From positions 3,664,169-3,728,168 of the forward strand of contig NC_087386.1 in NCBI RefSeq assembly GCF_963675165.1: 64,000 nucleotides of DNA, written 5' to 3'. Source of the DNA: Halichondria panicea. Taxonomy: Eukaryota > Porifera > Demospongiae > Suberitida > Halichondriidae. Of the stretch, positions 24,051-35,033 are shown one piece after another; the first letter of the stretch is position 1; the number at the start of each line of letters is the position of its first letter. The notes below the pieces were generated by a model. That model searched no databases. It was given only the letters and a program-made list of their open reading frames with translations, and was not told the origin of the DNA. The position numbers were made by a program, and so were the translations under genes.

Positions 24051-24125
24051 GCTGAGAAGAATGAAAGAATGTAATTAAGGTCACATGTCTTATGATAATT
24101 AATGACGCGCGTCCAACCTCCTCTG

Positions 24126-24510
24126 GATTAGATCCTAGTCATAAGATCATGGCAGTCCAAGATTTTAGGCACACCATGCAGGGGGAGGCTGAGTGTGTGT
24201 CTGATTTTATCAGGCGAGCATTTAGAATCGCCTACAATGAGACAAGAGAGCTATGGTCAGTTACAAGAAAGAGGGCATGACATCCCCTGCAGTTTCAGGT
24301 GCATTGTATGGCAGCCAGGAATGAAGAAAAAAGAAAAGCTGAACTGAGAAAACGGAAATCCCACACCGGCCTAACACCTCGTGAGCAAGCACCGAGGAAG
24401 GACTTGAGCAAACGAATGCAGATCCCAACGATCCCAACAACCAGTCGTATGCTAAAAACTGCAAGCAATCGAAAAGCGAGAGAAAAGTCACTAACCGCCA
24501 AGTAATGCCA
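24126..24510 (+). pseudogene. gypsy A gag, second part
   Basis: Continues the gag frame after the 5.86-kb insertion: HKIMAVQDFRHTMQGEAE, SDFIRRAFRIAYN, then after frame loss CMAARNEEKRKAELRKRK, a basic tail. It includes a 10-bp duplication near 24401. Confidence 0.75.
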
Positions 24511-24649
24511 ACTCCGATTCTGAGTACGATGATGAGGTTGGCCTCATCCATGTACCGAGTACACCTAGGTGTGCTCAAGTCGGGCATGCGTCATTGTGGA
24601 TACAGGCGGGACGAGACCTGTTCACTACGATAGCTACAGCTTAAGAAAA

Positions 24650-27600
24650 GAGATCTTAAAAAACCGGACAAAGTGCCTACGATAGACAAACGTTCAAACT
24701 AGCTATAACTACCTGTGTGTATGTAAAGCTAGATGCTTATGACCAGTTACTGCTGTCAGAAGAAGTGTGTCACAGCTTGGGGATAGTGAATTACCATCTA
24801 GCTGTGGTACCGGACCAAGGAAAGGAAACGGGCTGTAAGTACCAAGACCCCCAACTGTGTGACTGATCCTGAGGAACTCCAGACCGTGCGCGTACAATTG
24901 GTACAAGCTGTTACTATGCTGCCTTATCAAGCAGTCCTGGTTCCAGTGGTGTGCGACCAAGAGATACAAAGTACGGCTGTATTCGAACCCAAGAGTAAGT
25001 GATGAAGGAGTGATGGTCGAACCAGCAACCAAATGCCACAGGTTATACACAACATTTGAGCAAGAACCTCGACTAGCCACGGAAGCTAGTGTAGTTGCAG
25101 ACTCCACTCCAATCCTCACTGTCGTGACGAGTGAACCACCAGAAATGGCCACGTACCGGCGTCAAAGCCAAATGGAGAACCGCGACAAACTCACGTTATC
25201 TGAACAGCAGCAGAGAAACCTGATTGAACTGTTGAAGAAGCATCATGTTGCGTTTAGCCTGCGAGAGAGGTGAAACAGACCTGGTCCAGTTTGAGATCAA
25301 CACTGAACAACGGGAGAAATCTCGAGACAGCTGCAGAAAATGCAGGTGTGCCCTTGGGCCAGCCCTGTGGCTCTAGTGAGAAAGAAGGACGGATCACACA
25401 GATTTTGTGTAGAGCTGAACGCGGTCACAAGGAAGGATACGTTTCCTCTACCCCGAGTGGATGATCTACTTGACCAGTTAGGATCTTCACTCCGGTTATT
25501 GGCAAACAAAGTACATCCCGAGTCCCAACCGAAAACTGCTTTCGTATCACAGGAAGGACTTCACGAGTTCGCAGTGATGCAACAAGTGATGATGGCTTCG
25601 TGAGTGTATATATTGACGATGTGCTCATAATTATACTCTAAGAGTTTAGAACAACATATCGAGAAGTGTTGTGCAAGTTGATCGAAGTCGGACTGAAGCT
25701 AAAGCGAAGTCGGATTCCTGGGACATGTCATAACACCTGAAGGCCTAAAGACGAGTCAGCTCTTGCAGTCCAACAATTCCCAACCCCTGAGTCAGTGAAG
25801 CAGTCAGACAGTTTATGGGATTGTGCTTAAGCAGATTTGTGAAGGGGTTTGCAAGCATTGCCCAGCGGAAGGGAGCTTCTTTCAGTTGGAGTGGAGAATG
25901 CGACCGTGCATTCAAAGAGTTGAGGCAACGACTATGTGAGTCACCAATACTTTCCTATCCGGCTTTTGACAATCCATTTGTGTTGGAGACGGACGCCAGC
26001 ATCAAAGGCAATAAGCAGACGGCAAATTACATCCTATTGCGTTTGCAAGTCGTTCTCTTAACGTTGCCAAGAAGAACTATTGTATCAGGGGACGCTCGCT
26101 GTCGTTTGGTCCATAGCTCACTTCAAAACGTACCTGTATGGTCAGAAGGTGACCATCTACACTGACAACACTGGTGGGCGCCATGCAAGATGGTGGACAC
26201 AAGTCGTGGTATGGGAGACATCCAGATAATCTACAGAGCTGGAAAAGATGCCGATGCGTTGTCAAGAAACCCACAAGGACCGAGATGGAATTGCAGAGGG
26301 AGAGAGTCAAGTGGCCGTGATCGATGAAGATGGGATCGCGGAAAGAGATAGTCTGGTGTCCAAACAGTTAATTGAATTACTACAGTTAACCCCAACCCCA
26401 ACCCCACTACAAGTTGACGACATGCTGTTGAGCAAAAACGAGATCCTGTAGTTCGAGCAATGGTACAGTTTCTGAAAAATGGCCAAGAAGATCGCTGCAC
26501 AAGCGACCCAGTTTGAAGTGAGTTTTGTGCTTCATAGACCTCAAGCAACGCAATAAGAAACGTGTAGTTCACGGAAGACCGGACATTTTGCAACAAGTCG
26601 TATGGAATGTATAGATCAACACTATGTGTTATTGTTACAGGAGCCGGAAGACAACCCATTCCAGCCGTTCCAGCATTGATATTATGGGCATTGATATTAT
26701 TATGGACCTATCTCGAACCACTAAAGGAAACAAACATGTGGTAGTCGTGCAAGATTTCTTAACTAATGTCCCAGATCAGAAAACTCATGGTAGAAGAGGT
26801 CGTGCCGATGGTAGGTGTACCAGAAGCGTTGTTGTCCGATAGAGGGACAAATCTCGTCACACCTGATGAGGGATGTGTGTGAATTACCTGGCATGAGAAA
26901 CTCAATACTACGGCACATTGCAACGGCTTAGTTGAAAGGTTCAACAGAACACTGATCGAAGACCATGATCAGGAAGCATGTATCTCCTACATGGATTGGT
27001 ATGGGCATACAGAAATACCCCAGAAACCATCGTTTTTGTTGTTGGGTATGGATTGCCGTTACCCCTCAGAAGCTGCGTTTTTGCCACCCAATGATTGTAA
27101 TCCTGCTCTAGTCGAGGATTATCCAGAGAACCTTGCCACATGCTCGCACTTTGGCAGCGGGCGGAACAGAAGTATAAGGCTCGTTATGGCAGAACGCCTG
27201 CCTACAAAGTGGGAGAGTAGAATCAGGAGCCAATCGGAATGGACCCTATAGAATTGTAACCAGTAACGAAACTGGCGTGCTTGCTACCAAGGTCTATAAG
27301 CCAAGCAGTAAGAACATCCAAGTTCACCAATCCCGAGTTACCCGATGCCCAGTTGGGTTCCCACCAGGCCGACCGACCCCCTAAGTGGGTGGACCAATTG
27401 GTAAGGGATCATACCTCTTTGGGTACCTCGGACGACAAACCTCAACAAGCAACAAACCTCAACAAGCAACAAACCTCAACAAGGAGTAGAGGAGGAAGAC
27501 GAAGACGAAGCTAATGAGGAACCGAGGAACCGACTGATGATGAGATCGAATCATCGATCCGACGAGGAGACCGGATCCGAACCTATTAGGAAGCATCCAG

Positions 27601-27683
27601 TGGTAGATGCACCTAACCCGTTTCTACGAACACGATCAAGACGTATCAAACCCCCTGAACGTTTAATGACTATCACGGTTAAT
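24650..27683 (+). pseudogene. gypsy A pol (protease tail, RT, RNase H, integrase), dead
   Basis: Pieces in order: protease end (YVKLDAYDQLLLSEEVC, about 24722); pre-RT linker at 25010-25272; RT fragments WASPVALVRKKDGS, TRKDTFPLPRVDDLLDQLGS, HPESQPKTAFVSQEGLHEF and VYIDDVL (the catalytic YIDD at about 25607); RNase H fragments (RQFMGLC, FVLETDASIKG, about 25815-26010); integrase fragments (IIMDLSRTTKGNKHVVVVQD about 26700, then NGLVERFNRTL and FLLLGMDCRYPSE about 26920-27080); and a final basic tail RRIKPPERLM before a stop at about 27683. Conserved blocks of the palm and integrase core are missing in short pieces. Not functional. Confidence 0.85.
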
Positions 27684-27695
27684 TGAAGCCCGGGG

Positions 27696-27804
27696 TATGC
27701 AACAGACTGGACTATGAGAACTCTGAGAATAATACGTAGTGTACTATAATTAGATAGCCTAACCTTTATGATAATTAAGTGATTGTAACGACCTTTTGAT
27801 TCAG
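27696..27804 (+). repeat. right LTR remnant of gypsy A
   Basis: Preceded by a purine/G-rich stretch (gaagcccgggg) that may be the polypurine tract. Shares the LTR block with 16472-16543. Confidence 0.7.
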
Positions 27805-28548
27805 AGATGATAACACTTGGTGAAATTAAAACCTCTTCACCTCTGTTGTAAAATTAAAACCTCTTCACCTCTGCATAGAGGTACAAATAAACACATAAAT
27901 CAATTAGCGTAGTTGATCAGGAACACATTCAACACCATTGTGGCTCATTACAATCACTAATGGAATACTTTGAAACACTACATACTTGTTAAAAATTGGG
28001 AGAAAAAAGTCGCCAAAGTGTTGTAGGATCGTCTTGAAACTCAAATTTGGACAAATTCACAACTAATGTGGTTCCAAATGATGAACACTAGAGGTTTATA
28101 GGCTGGGATTTGCCTTTAGAAGCTGGAGAAGAGGAGTTTTAGCATGATATGGTTTTAGTTGCTGCTAGAGCCCACTGCCTATTGTACGAACCGTAACACG
28201 GATGAGGCAACGTTGGTCGCACCTGATCCTGTTTCCAATCTCTGTTACTATATACTACTTCTCTGTACTTACCTTCTGAGCTTTGAGCAGGTGGTCTGGG
28301 TCTATGCTACACAGCTCTAACTAGCTACAAGCAGCTAGCTACTCACAATGGCACCAGCTATTTGCTTTCGGACACGCCCACTTCCTGGAAAATAAATTTC
28401 TCGCATTTATTCCAGTTATTGTTCGACTGCGTTCACGGAAGGTCCTGTAATTATGCCGACTAGACTGTGTGTGTGTTGTGTGTGTGTGTCTGTTCCAGCT
28501 GTAACTATTCGTGGATTAGCAAACTAAAGCTTCTTTCTCGAGTTTGAC
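27805..28548. other. no gene recognised
   Basis: A roughly 30-bp duplication (aaaacctcttcacctctg) lies at 27820-27873. From about 28465 the sequence belongs to a repeat family that follows a GT microsatellite (related to 63322-63580) and forms the left flank of the next element. Confidence 0.5.
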
Positions 28549-31479
28549 CATAGATATAAGGGATAGGGATGGGAAATGGGAAACGCTACGTAAATAGCAT
28601 TGACATCCGTCAATGTTTTCTTCTTTATTTCCTCCAACCTATGCAGCAACTGAGCTCCATGTATTAGCAATGACTAGTGGAACAGTCACAACAAGGTAGC
28701 AGCAATAGTTAGTGAGACCCTCCAAGCAGTAAAAAGCAGCTTGGACAGGCAAATTCTTGAGAGCTGTACCGTTGAGTATTCCAGTACAGAATTATGGAAA
28801 TGTATTACTGTGCCGATACGATGAACCAACTATCAATGAATACAAAGAGACTACATTCAATCATTGATCTAAATGGGTACACAAAAAGTCTGCTTTTAAA
28901 AACCAGCTTACTAAGAACATTACTTACGCCCGCTACTTAATATTATATTTTGGGCTGTAGTCACAGCCTCTCCTTGTAAAAGGTACACAAAGCCACTAGA
29001 TAGACGATAATACAACACTCAAAAAACTGCCTTTGAAAGTTTTCAGGCTAGATACACAACACTAGGTGTGGATGCTCAGCTGTGAATGATAGTAATAACA
29101 TTTCCCGCTAGGTTGGCGGGGTGTCTAGAGCCGAAACGCGGATCAACCTTTTGGCATTACACAGAAGCATAGATAGTGGAGGAAGGGGATTGGCAACTCA
29201 CTCACGTGAGCTTATGTTGAGCTTATGTTTGCAATGTAGCTGAGCCAGAGCTGAGCAGCACATCCGCTATTCGCCTGGGTATTGCGCGGGAGGTTTTACC
29301 ATCACACAAAACAGACTTGCCTCTCTTGAAGTAGAGGTCAACAGCATTCATAACTGTACATACCACACCAACACCAACAGTAAAGTAGGCATCATATGGA
29401 AACGCATCATATGGAAACCACTGGAAAAAACAAAAGCGTGGTTTATTTCAGTGTTTTGTCTCGTTTTTTGTCTTTTGTACCTTTTGTAATCTTCTGGATA
29501 GCTAAAGAATGATACAGATATTTGCTGCACTATTAGAAGCATTGTATAAAGCAATACTTTGTTATGTATTATGCTTATAAAATATTTAATGAGATTGTTT
29601 AGTGGAATTAGATATCCCCATTGTTCTCCCTCTGTCAACAGTTCCTTAACAGCTCAAACACTTTTTCTTTGAGTCTATGATACTATATGTATCGTAATGA
29701 GCTGTCTAGACGATGTTTGTACTGTTGTTTGTTTCATTACTAATTATTGCAGCAATGTCTCGAAAAGGCTGCTTTCAGCTAGCATAGGAAAGCACAAGCA
29801 CACCTGAAGAGTCGAAGGGAACAGCCTAAACGTGTAGATACAAGTAATATTCAGTTGCCGGCCAAAAGACGACTAAGAAGGCAGTTTATTATAAAATAGA
29901 GACAAGTGATGAAGCCTCTGTTGAACCAGCTATTATTACCCCATTAATGATAATGGAACATGGACCCTACATGTGTACAAGAGAGAAGTTACAAAATGTG
30001 ATGAACTAAAGCAGTTTCCAGCTTCCCTTACTCAAGCTCATATTGGACCGTATGACGCTGTGTGTGCTGGTCATCCAGATGAGGATTTTGTGATCATGAT
30101 ACAATCAAAGAAGGGAAAAATAATTTCACGTACCGGTGATGTCACTTCATATTTAGATGAAAATCCTGTGGAATTCTGTGGGAAAAAATATCCCAAAACT
30201 ATTCGAAGTGCTGATTGTAGTGCTATCGCAGCTGGGCGATGTGGTGCCTGTGTGAAGTATAGAGCTAATCTCCGTTCTATATATAAACAATGGAAGAAAT
30301 CGTGTACAACTAGTCCCAGTAGTCATTGCAATGAAAGATACCCAGAAAAGAAGGACAAAATGTCGAAGCTACGTTCCCAAGTTAATGCCTTGGTCTTAAG
30401 ATTACAAGAGAAAGTTGCAACGCTAATTGAGTCTAGAGGAGAGCCGGTTGATGATGATTTGCATACTGATCTATGTTCAATTATGCAAGAAAATAACGAT
30501 AAAATATGCGCAGATTTTCCTGAAGGAAGCTTCCAATGGTTGTTATGGAATGAGCAGAAAAAGGCTGCCTCTGTCTGTAAAGAATGGTACAGAATGAGGT
30601 GGCATCCATTAATGATTAAGTGGTGCGTAAACCTGAAACTTATTTCTTCGAGTGCTTACAATGCCTTGCGCACAAGTGGTTTCTTGAAACTCCCATCTGA
30701 AAGAACTCTTCGAGACTACTCAGACAAACAATTGCTTGATGAAGTAAACGCAAAATCTTTGCCACCTTCAAGAAAATTTGTTGGTTTAATTCTTGATGAA
30801 ATGAAGCTTAAAGAAGGTATTGTGTACAACAAGACGAGTGGCAGTGTTATTGGTTTCACAAGCATTGGTGATATTAACGATGATCTACTGAAGCTTGAGA
30901 GAGAAGGAGAGTCTTGGTACTAATGGTACCACGTACCATGTTTAAACCGTACGCTCATTTTGGGACTGAAGGTATTACGGCAGACTTGCTCTACTTTTGG
31001 GAAGCCGTTAGAAGGTTAGAAGTTAATGGAATCAAAGTAATACATGTGACTGCCGACGGTGCAAGTCCAAACAGGAAGTTTTTTAGAATGCAATGCTACC
31101 TACATCCATAAGGCCTGGAACCCTTACTTTGCCGACCCACCACACTTGATGAAGACGGTTAGAAATTGCTGGTCACATTCAGGATTTCAGGGTACTCGAC
31201 TAATGAAGGTAAGAAAAAATGATTTGATCTATTTTGTGTACATGCTGTGTAATTTATAGATATCTGGAAAATTCATCAAATGGAGGCATCTCATTAATCT
31301 CTATAACAAAGTTTCAAGTACCGCTTCCACTTCAAAAGGCTTATCTCTACTTCCCAAACTAAAGCTAGAGCTTACTTCCTTTTCAAGAATGAGGGCCGCA
31401 CAAATAAGTCTACTTATTAATAATAATACTTGTAAATGTATTTGCGCAATGTTAATTAATTATCTTTGATATCAAACAC

Positions 31480-32180
31480 ATGCATTGCACAGGTTTTGAG
31501 CCAGTGTCGCGATCCCTCCACTAACGGCCTCGCTGAGAGAGCAGTTCAAAGTTTCAAAGAGAACATGAAACGACGGTCAAATGGGACAATTGCCGAGAAA
31601 CTCTCCCAGTTTTTACTCTGGTATAGGTTAACACCTCATTCCACCACTGGAGTACCCCCGGCAGAACTTCTCTTGGGAAGACGACCTAGATCTAAGTTAG
31701 ACCTCCTCAAACCGAATTTGACGGAAAAGGTCCAATCAAAAATTGAAGTGCAGAAAAGGAACCACGATTCCAAGACAAAATTACGATCTTTCAAAATTGA
31801 TGAGAAAGTGTACGTCAAGGATTTTCCAAATGCAAAGAAATGGTGCCTGGAAAGATTGTGGATGTTCGAGGTCCACTGTCGTATCATGTTGAACTTAATG
31901 ATGGAAGAATTGTCAGAAGACATGTGGATGCTGTTCATGATCGTGCAGCTCCAGAGTCGGTGGAGGAGGAGTGGAGGAGGACCAAAACGATCAAACAATT
32001 CCCCCTGTACAATTGGGAAACACCGATACCGAGACACTGGACACTGATACCGAGGCACTGGATACCGATACCGAGAGACAGGCCGAAACCGAACCGCAGG
32101 ATTCCCCACCGATACGTACGTCTAGTCGTATTCGAAGTCCGCCGATCGTTACAGTGTCTAAACCTAAGGGTGAGATGTAA
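31480..32180 (+). pseudogene. gypsy B integrase C-terminal part
   Basis: Starts within the integrase core (STNGLAERAVQSFKENM), continues with FLLWYRLTPHSTTGVPPAEL and LGRRPRSKLDLL, then a linker. After a one-base slip near 31835 it reads VPGKIVDVRGPLSYHVEL, a chromodomain-like or GPY/F-type C-terminal fold, and ends in an acidic repeat TDTETLDTDTEALDTDTE and SKPKGE. A different family from gypsy A. Reverse transcriptase and gag are absent. Confidence 0.8.
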
Positions 32181-32259
32181 GGACTAGAACTGTGAACTAT
32201 GAACTATGTATTATTATTAAATAATAATAATACATAGTTCATAGTTCACAGTTCTAGTC
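32177..32259. repeat. LTR-start palindrome
   Basis: The sequence from ggactagaactgtgaac to tattattatt is followed directly by its reverse complement, giving a near-perfect hairpin of about 80 bp made of two LTR starts head to head. Confidence 0.9.
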
Positions 32260-32682
32260 CAATGACGGCTTCTATGTCTTGGGGCTTCTTGGCCTTGAGT
32301 GCTTCAAAGGTGGTAGTTGTCATCTTTTCTTGCAGCTTTTCTTGAGAACTTTATCTTGAACTTGAACAGCAGGTGAGCAACTGATGTGAGCATCAAATAC
32401 TTGGTCTTTTATACTGAAACAAAAGGATCAAAAATTCTATACTTCAATTACTGCGGTATAATGCATCACGTGTGTCAAGTATGCCCATAAATAAGCACAG
32501 CCCAGCTAGAGATGAACAAGCGCCGCCCTTGAACAAAGCCCCGTTATATCTCTAATGGGTGGGGTAGTAGTAGTAGTTGACCTTTAACCTTTGACCTTTG
32601 ACCTTAACTATTGCTGCGAGGACATTTTACATGATAGGCGTACGCCATTCATGTTACAATGTCCAGCAGCAATAGTTAATAC
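32260..32682 (-). other. sequence trapped between inverted gypsy B ends
   Basis: On the minus strand there is an ATG at about 32323 opening TTTFEALKAKKPQDIEAV, a short protein-like exon that then runs into the LTR palindrome. A hairpin (aactattgctg ... cagcaatagtt) lies at 32613-32677. Origin unknown: it could be retroelement leader/gag or captured host sequence. Confidence 0.4.
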
Positions 32683-32866
32683 ATAGTTCATAGTTCACAG
32701 TTCTAGTCCTTACATTCCCTCACCCTTAGGTTTATTAATAATAATACATAGTTCATAGTTCACAGTTCTAGTCCTTACATTCCCTCACCCTTAGGTTTAG
32801 ACACTGTAACGATCTGGCGGACTTCGAATACGACTAGACGTACGGTTGATGACGTACGGTTGATGA
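32678..32866 (-). repeat. inverted copy of gypsy B pol end/LTR, with ~65-bp duplication
   Basis: Reverse complement of 32110-32217 (cctcacccttaggtttagac and neighbours). The LTR part is duplicated in tandem (about 32678 and 32743). Confidence 0.85.
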
Positions 32867-33509
32867 CCCTGATACAGTTGAAACTCAGCGTTTTGTTTCC
32901 TATTTCCTATTTCGACAAATTTTTCAGTTTAAATGTACGCAGTAAGGTTGAGTGGGTCGGTAAACGAAAACCAAATTTGAAGCCATACGTTTCCCCATCA
33001 GGTTTCCCCATCAGATGAGCGTTTAAACGTAAGATACTTATTGTCATCAATTCTTTGATATTGCTTTCTTATGAGTGGGAGGACTCTGTGAAAGATTTAC
33101 CACCAAATGAAATGACACTCTCTAGGGAGACGCTGGAAGGTATTCAAATTTCAGGTAATTAAGGCTGATTAGGCCACTCACACTGATAAGTTTTTATTTA
33201 TTTATGTAGTCAAGTCTTTTGTGGAGATGGTGAGATACCTACTCAGCCTGGATTCATCCTCGTTTCTGTTGAGTGAACGAATATCTCAGGACCCCTTGGA
33301 ACATTACTTTGGAAACCAGAGGGGGTGTGGTGGAAGAAATGATCATCCCACTCTACACCAGTGTGTTAAGAATGCTCCAGCGCTTCGGATGAAAAAATCT
33401 TATGCATTAGATCAAGTAAAAGGAAACTGTAGGCGTAAAGTAAAGATATGGAAATAGATAGCACTCCACTACCAAAACGTAAACGAACATAAAATTAATT
33501 TGTTCCATT

Positions 33510-34360
33510 TTTGTACTGTCTTCTTCTAACGATGTTTGTATGCTTCTACTGTTTGTATGCTTCTACCCATGAAGCAACCATTGAAAAACCTCTTACAGTA
33601 ACCCACAATTTAATTATTTCAAGTAATAGTTCCTCACATTGTTCTGGATCATCAATGTCTTGTGACAGAATACACCAAAAAAACTGCACATTTTCATTTG
33701 CCGCAATGACATTTTGCTTGAAGCTCTCTTTATTTGCAGTTCGACTGACTTTCTAACACAGTTTTAACAACTTTTTCAATGGCAACAAAAAGAGAGAAAG
33801 AGTTGTCATTTAGAGGAAACAAACCACCCCGATTTACCAGATCAAACCACTTAGTTGTATACAACATGATGTCACTACCTTCACCGACAACACCCATGTC
33901 TCCTAAACAGGTAATGAACCGAGAGAACTTCTCACCTTTTCTTTTTTCGAATCGTTTTAAAAGTGAGTCGGGAACAAACCCTACCGAAGAGCATTGAGCT
34001 CATCTCCGCTTAGACATAATATAGGTTCCTTTTCTTCGCAACTCTTACAGTTCTTGGAAAATTCATCCTTAATCATCCCTTCAAATAATTGTTCGTAGAC
34101 AGCTTGCATGCAAATCGGATTGAACACGTCAATTTTCAATCTAAACAGTAATTCGTTCCATTTAGAGATGAGAACACCTTCTGTGTCATTTCTTAGTTGA
34201 TGAAATAACCTTGTCCTCTTTATTGCTGCTGCATATTTATTGTCACAAACCTGCTGCTGAAGAAACCGTGTGACAGTAACAGAGAAACTCTCAAATACAT
34301 CTGCATTTTCTTCGCTAATGACTTTGTCCAACATTTCCTTTGTCCTCTCATTCACCTCAA
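33510..34360 (-). pseudogene. second gene of the P-like transposon, unassigned
   Basis: On the minus strand a frame from 34355 (MNERTKEMLDKVISEENADV ... RLKIDVFNPICMQAVYEQLF ... CLSGDELNALR) continues one frame over as VPDSLLKRFEKRKGEKFSRF, LGDMGVVGEGSD, TTKWFDLVNRGGLFPLND, SFSLFVAIEKVV, then after another slip VIAANENVQFFWCILSQDID and KLWVTVRGFSMVASWVEAY. The first break looks like a 4-base deletion after NALR (about 33985); an exact 17-bp duplication at 33533-33566 ends it. It is convergent with the transposase and inside the terminal repeats, so it belongs to the transposon. From memory, similar unnamed multicopy proteins exist in sponges and cnidarians. Function unknown. Confidence 0.65.
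33533..33566. repeat. exact 17-bp tandem duplication
   Basis: Identical copies 33533-33549 and 33550-33566, inside the second gene of the P-like transposon. Confidence 0.95.
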
Positions 34361-35033
34361 TGCTCCTGCTACTTCCTGCTACTTCCTGACATAGGTATGC
34401 ATTTCTCTATAGCTCCACGTAAAGCACTAAGCATCAGCCTATTATCAGCAATAATTTAGCAGCATGTGCATAAATAACCCTTTCACCACGAACGAAGGCA
34501 GCAAAGAAAGAAAGTAGGTTTTATTGTATGACTATTAATCCGTATAGCGGATATGCCGCTTGTACGGCTGGAGTTGCCAATCCCCTTCCTCCACTATCTA
34601 TGACAGAAGTGATTGTGCGTACGTGCTCCGTTTCTCCCTTCTTAATCTTATATCTATGGTTTGACTCACACTGAAGGAATCTTTCATAGCATCATCTGTT
34701 CGCACAAACTTTCTATTCAACATACGAGTTAGTCTTGCACTAAAGCGCTAGCTTTTTGTTACAAGACTCAGTTAAAACAGTCAGGTAGCTGTTTTTTCTT
34801 GAAATTGAAAAAAAAGTGTACTATAAAGAACTACCATTTTTTGTAAAAAATGTTGTCAATACACATTTTTTTTTTTCACAAGATGTATCGTAAACAGGAA
34901 TACCTTTTATCTGATAACTTTTATCTGATAACATATCTTGGTATGTGCGTTAACTGTGACCAACTATGACTTACCTTAACAATTGTTTTGAAAATGCTGC
35001 CTCGTTGTAGAAAGCAATAAGCTCTGATTATAG

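Larger units (their letters stand above)
18266..24125 (+). mobile_element. 5.86-kb two-gene DNA transposon, novel type
   Basis: It starts cagaggaggttggacac at 18266 and ends gcgtccaacctcctctg at 24125, inverted repeats of about 15 bp. The flanks gattagacc (18257-18265) and gattagatc (24126-24134) form a 9-bp target duplication with one mismatch inside gypsy gag, whose reading sense continues on both sides. The ends match those of the foldback element at 49214-49642 (perfect 9-bp duplication) and the left end of the MULE at 43.9 kb. It carries a large spliced gene (+) and a convergent HIRAN-domain gene (-). No recognisable MULE transposase is present. Confidence 0.85.
16472..27804 (+). mobile_element. 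Ty3/gypsy LTR retrotransposon A, dead, with two nested insertions
   Basis: It is bounded by LTR remnants (16472-16543, 27696-27804) sharing a block from aactctgagaataatacgta to aacgaccttttgattcag. In between lie gag pieces, protease tail, reverse transcriptase, RNase H, integrase and a basic pol tail in the right order. Removing the CATAGATA element (16894-17595) and the 5.86-kb DNA transposon (18266-24125) leaves about 4.7 kb. Coding parts carry many short deletions but rather few substitutions. Confidence 0.85.
31440..32885 (+). mobile_element. gypsy B fragment nested in the P-like transposase
   Basis: The insert holds the 3' end of a gypsy pol gene, the start of its LTR, and an inverted copy of both at 32683-32866. 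The transposase reading sense resumes just after about 32885. Exact borders were not resolved. Confidence 0.7.
29750..33493 (+). pseudogene. P/THAP9-like transposase, interrupted
   Basis: A 5' part has QPKRVDTSNIQLPAKRRLRR (about 29818). A long open stretch at 29973-30923 has QFPASLTQAHIGPYDAVC, RCGACVKYRANLRSIY, RWHPLMIKWCVNLKL and VGLILDEMKLKEG. Then come GTEGITADLLYFWEAVRRLE (about 30962), VTADGASPNRKFFRM, DPPHLMKTVRNCWSH and LLPKLKLELTSFSRM (to about 31400). After the gypsy B insert it resumes at about 32890 with LNVRSKVEWVGKRKPNLKPY and ends with ISQDPLEHYFGNQRG and a basic tail PLPKRKRT at about 33490. The DEMK and TADG/DPPH blocks resemble the RNase-H-like catalytic core of P-element/THAP9 transposases. 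Short introns split the frame, and there are several single-base slips. No in-frame ATG was found for the long stretch. The superfamily call is inference from motifs plus 7-bp target duplications. Confidence 0.75.
29168..34602 (+). mobile_element. P/THAP9-like DNA transposon with perfect 32-bp ends
   Basis: 29168-29199 (starting catagatagtggaggaaggg) is the exact reverse complement of 34571-34602. The flanks acagaag at 29161-29167 and 34603-34609 are a perfect 7-bp duplication, and the homologous element at 16894 shows the unoccupied site with a single copy. It encodes a transposase (+) and a convergent second gene (-), and is interrupted by gypsy fragment B. Length about 4.0 kb without that insert. 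Confidence 0.9.
28549..34658 (-). mobile_element. CATAGATA-family element, interrupted
   Basis: Ends catagatataagggatagg (28549) and the complement of catagatataag at 34658, with perfect 7-bp target duplications gtttgac at 28542-28548 and 34659-34665. Apart from the P-like insertion (29168-34602) it is about 675 bp and matches 16894-17595 in reverse. The flanking repeat sequence has an unoccupied relative near 63446. Confidence 0.9.
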
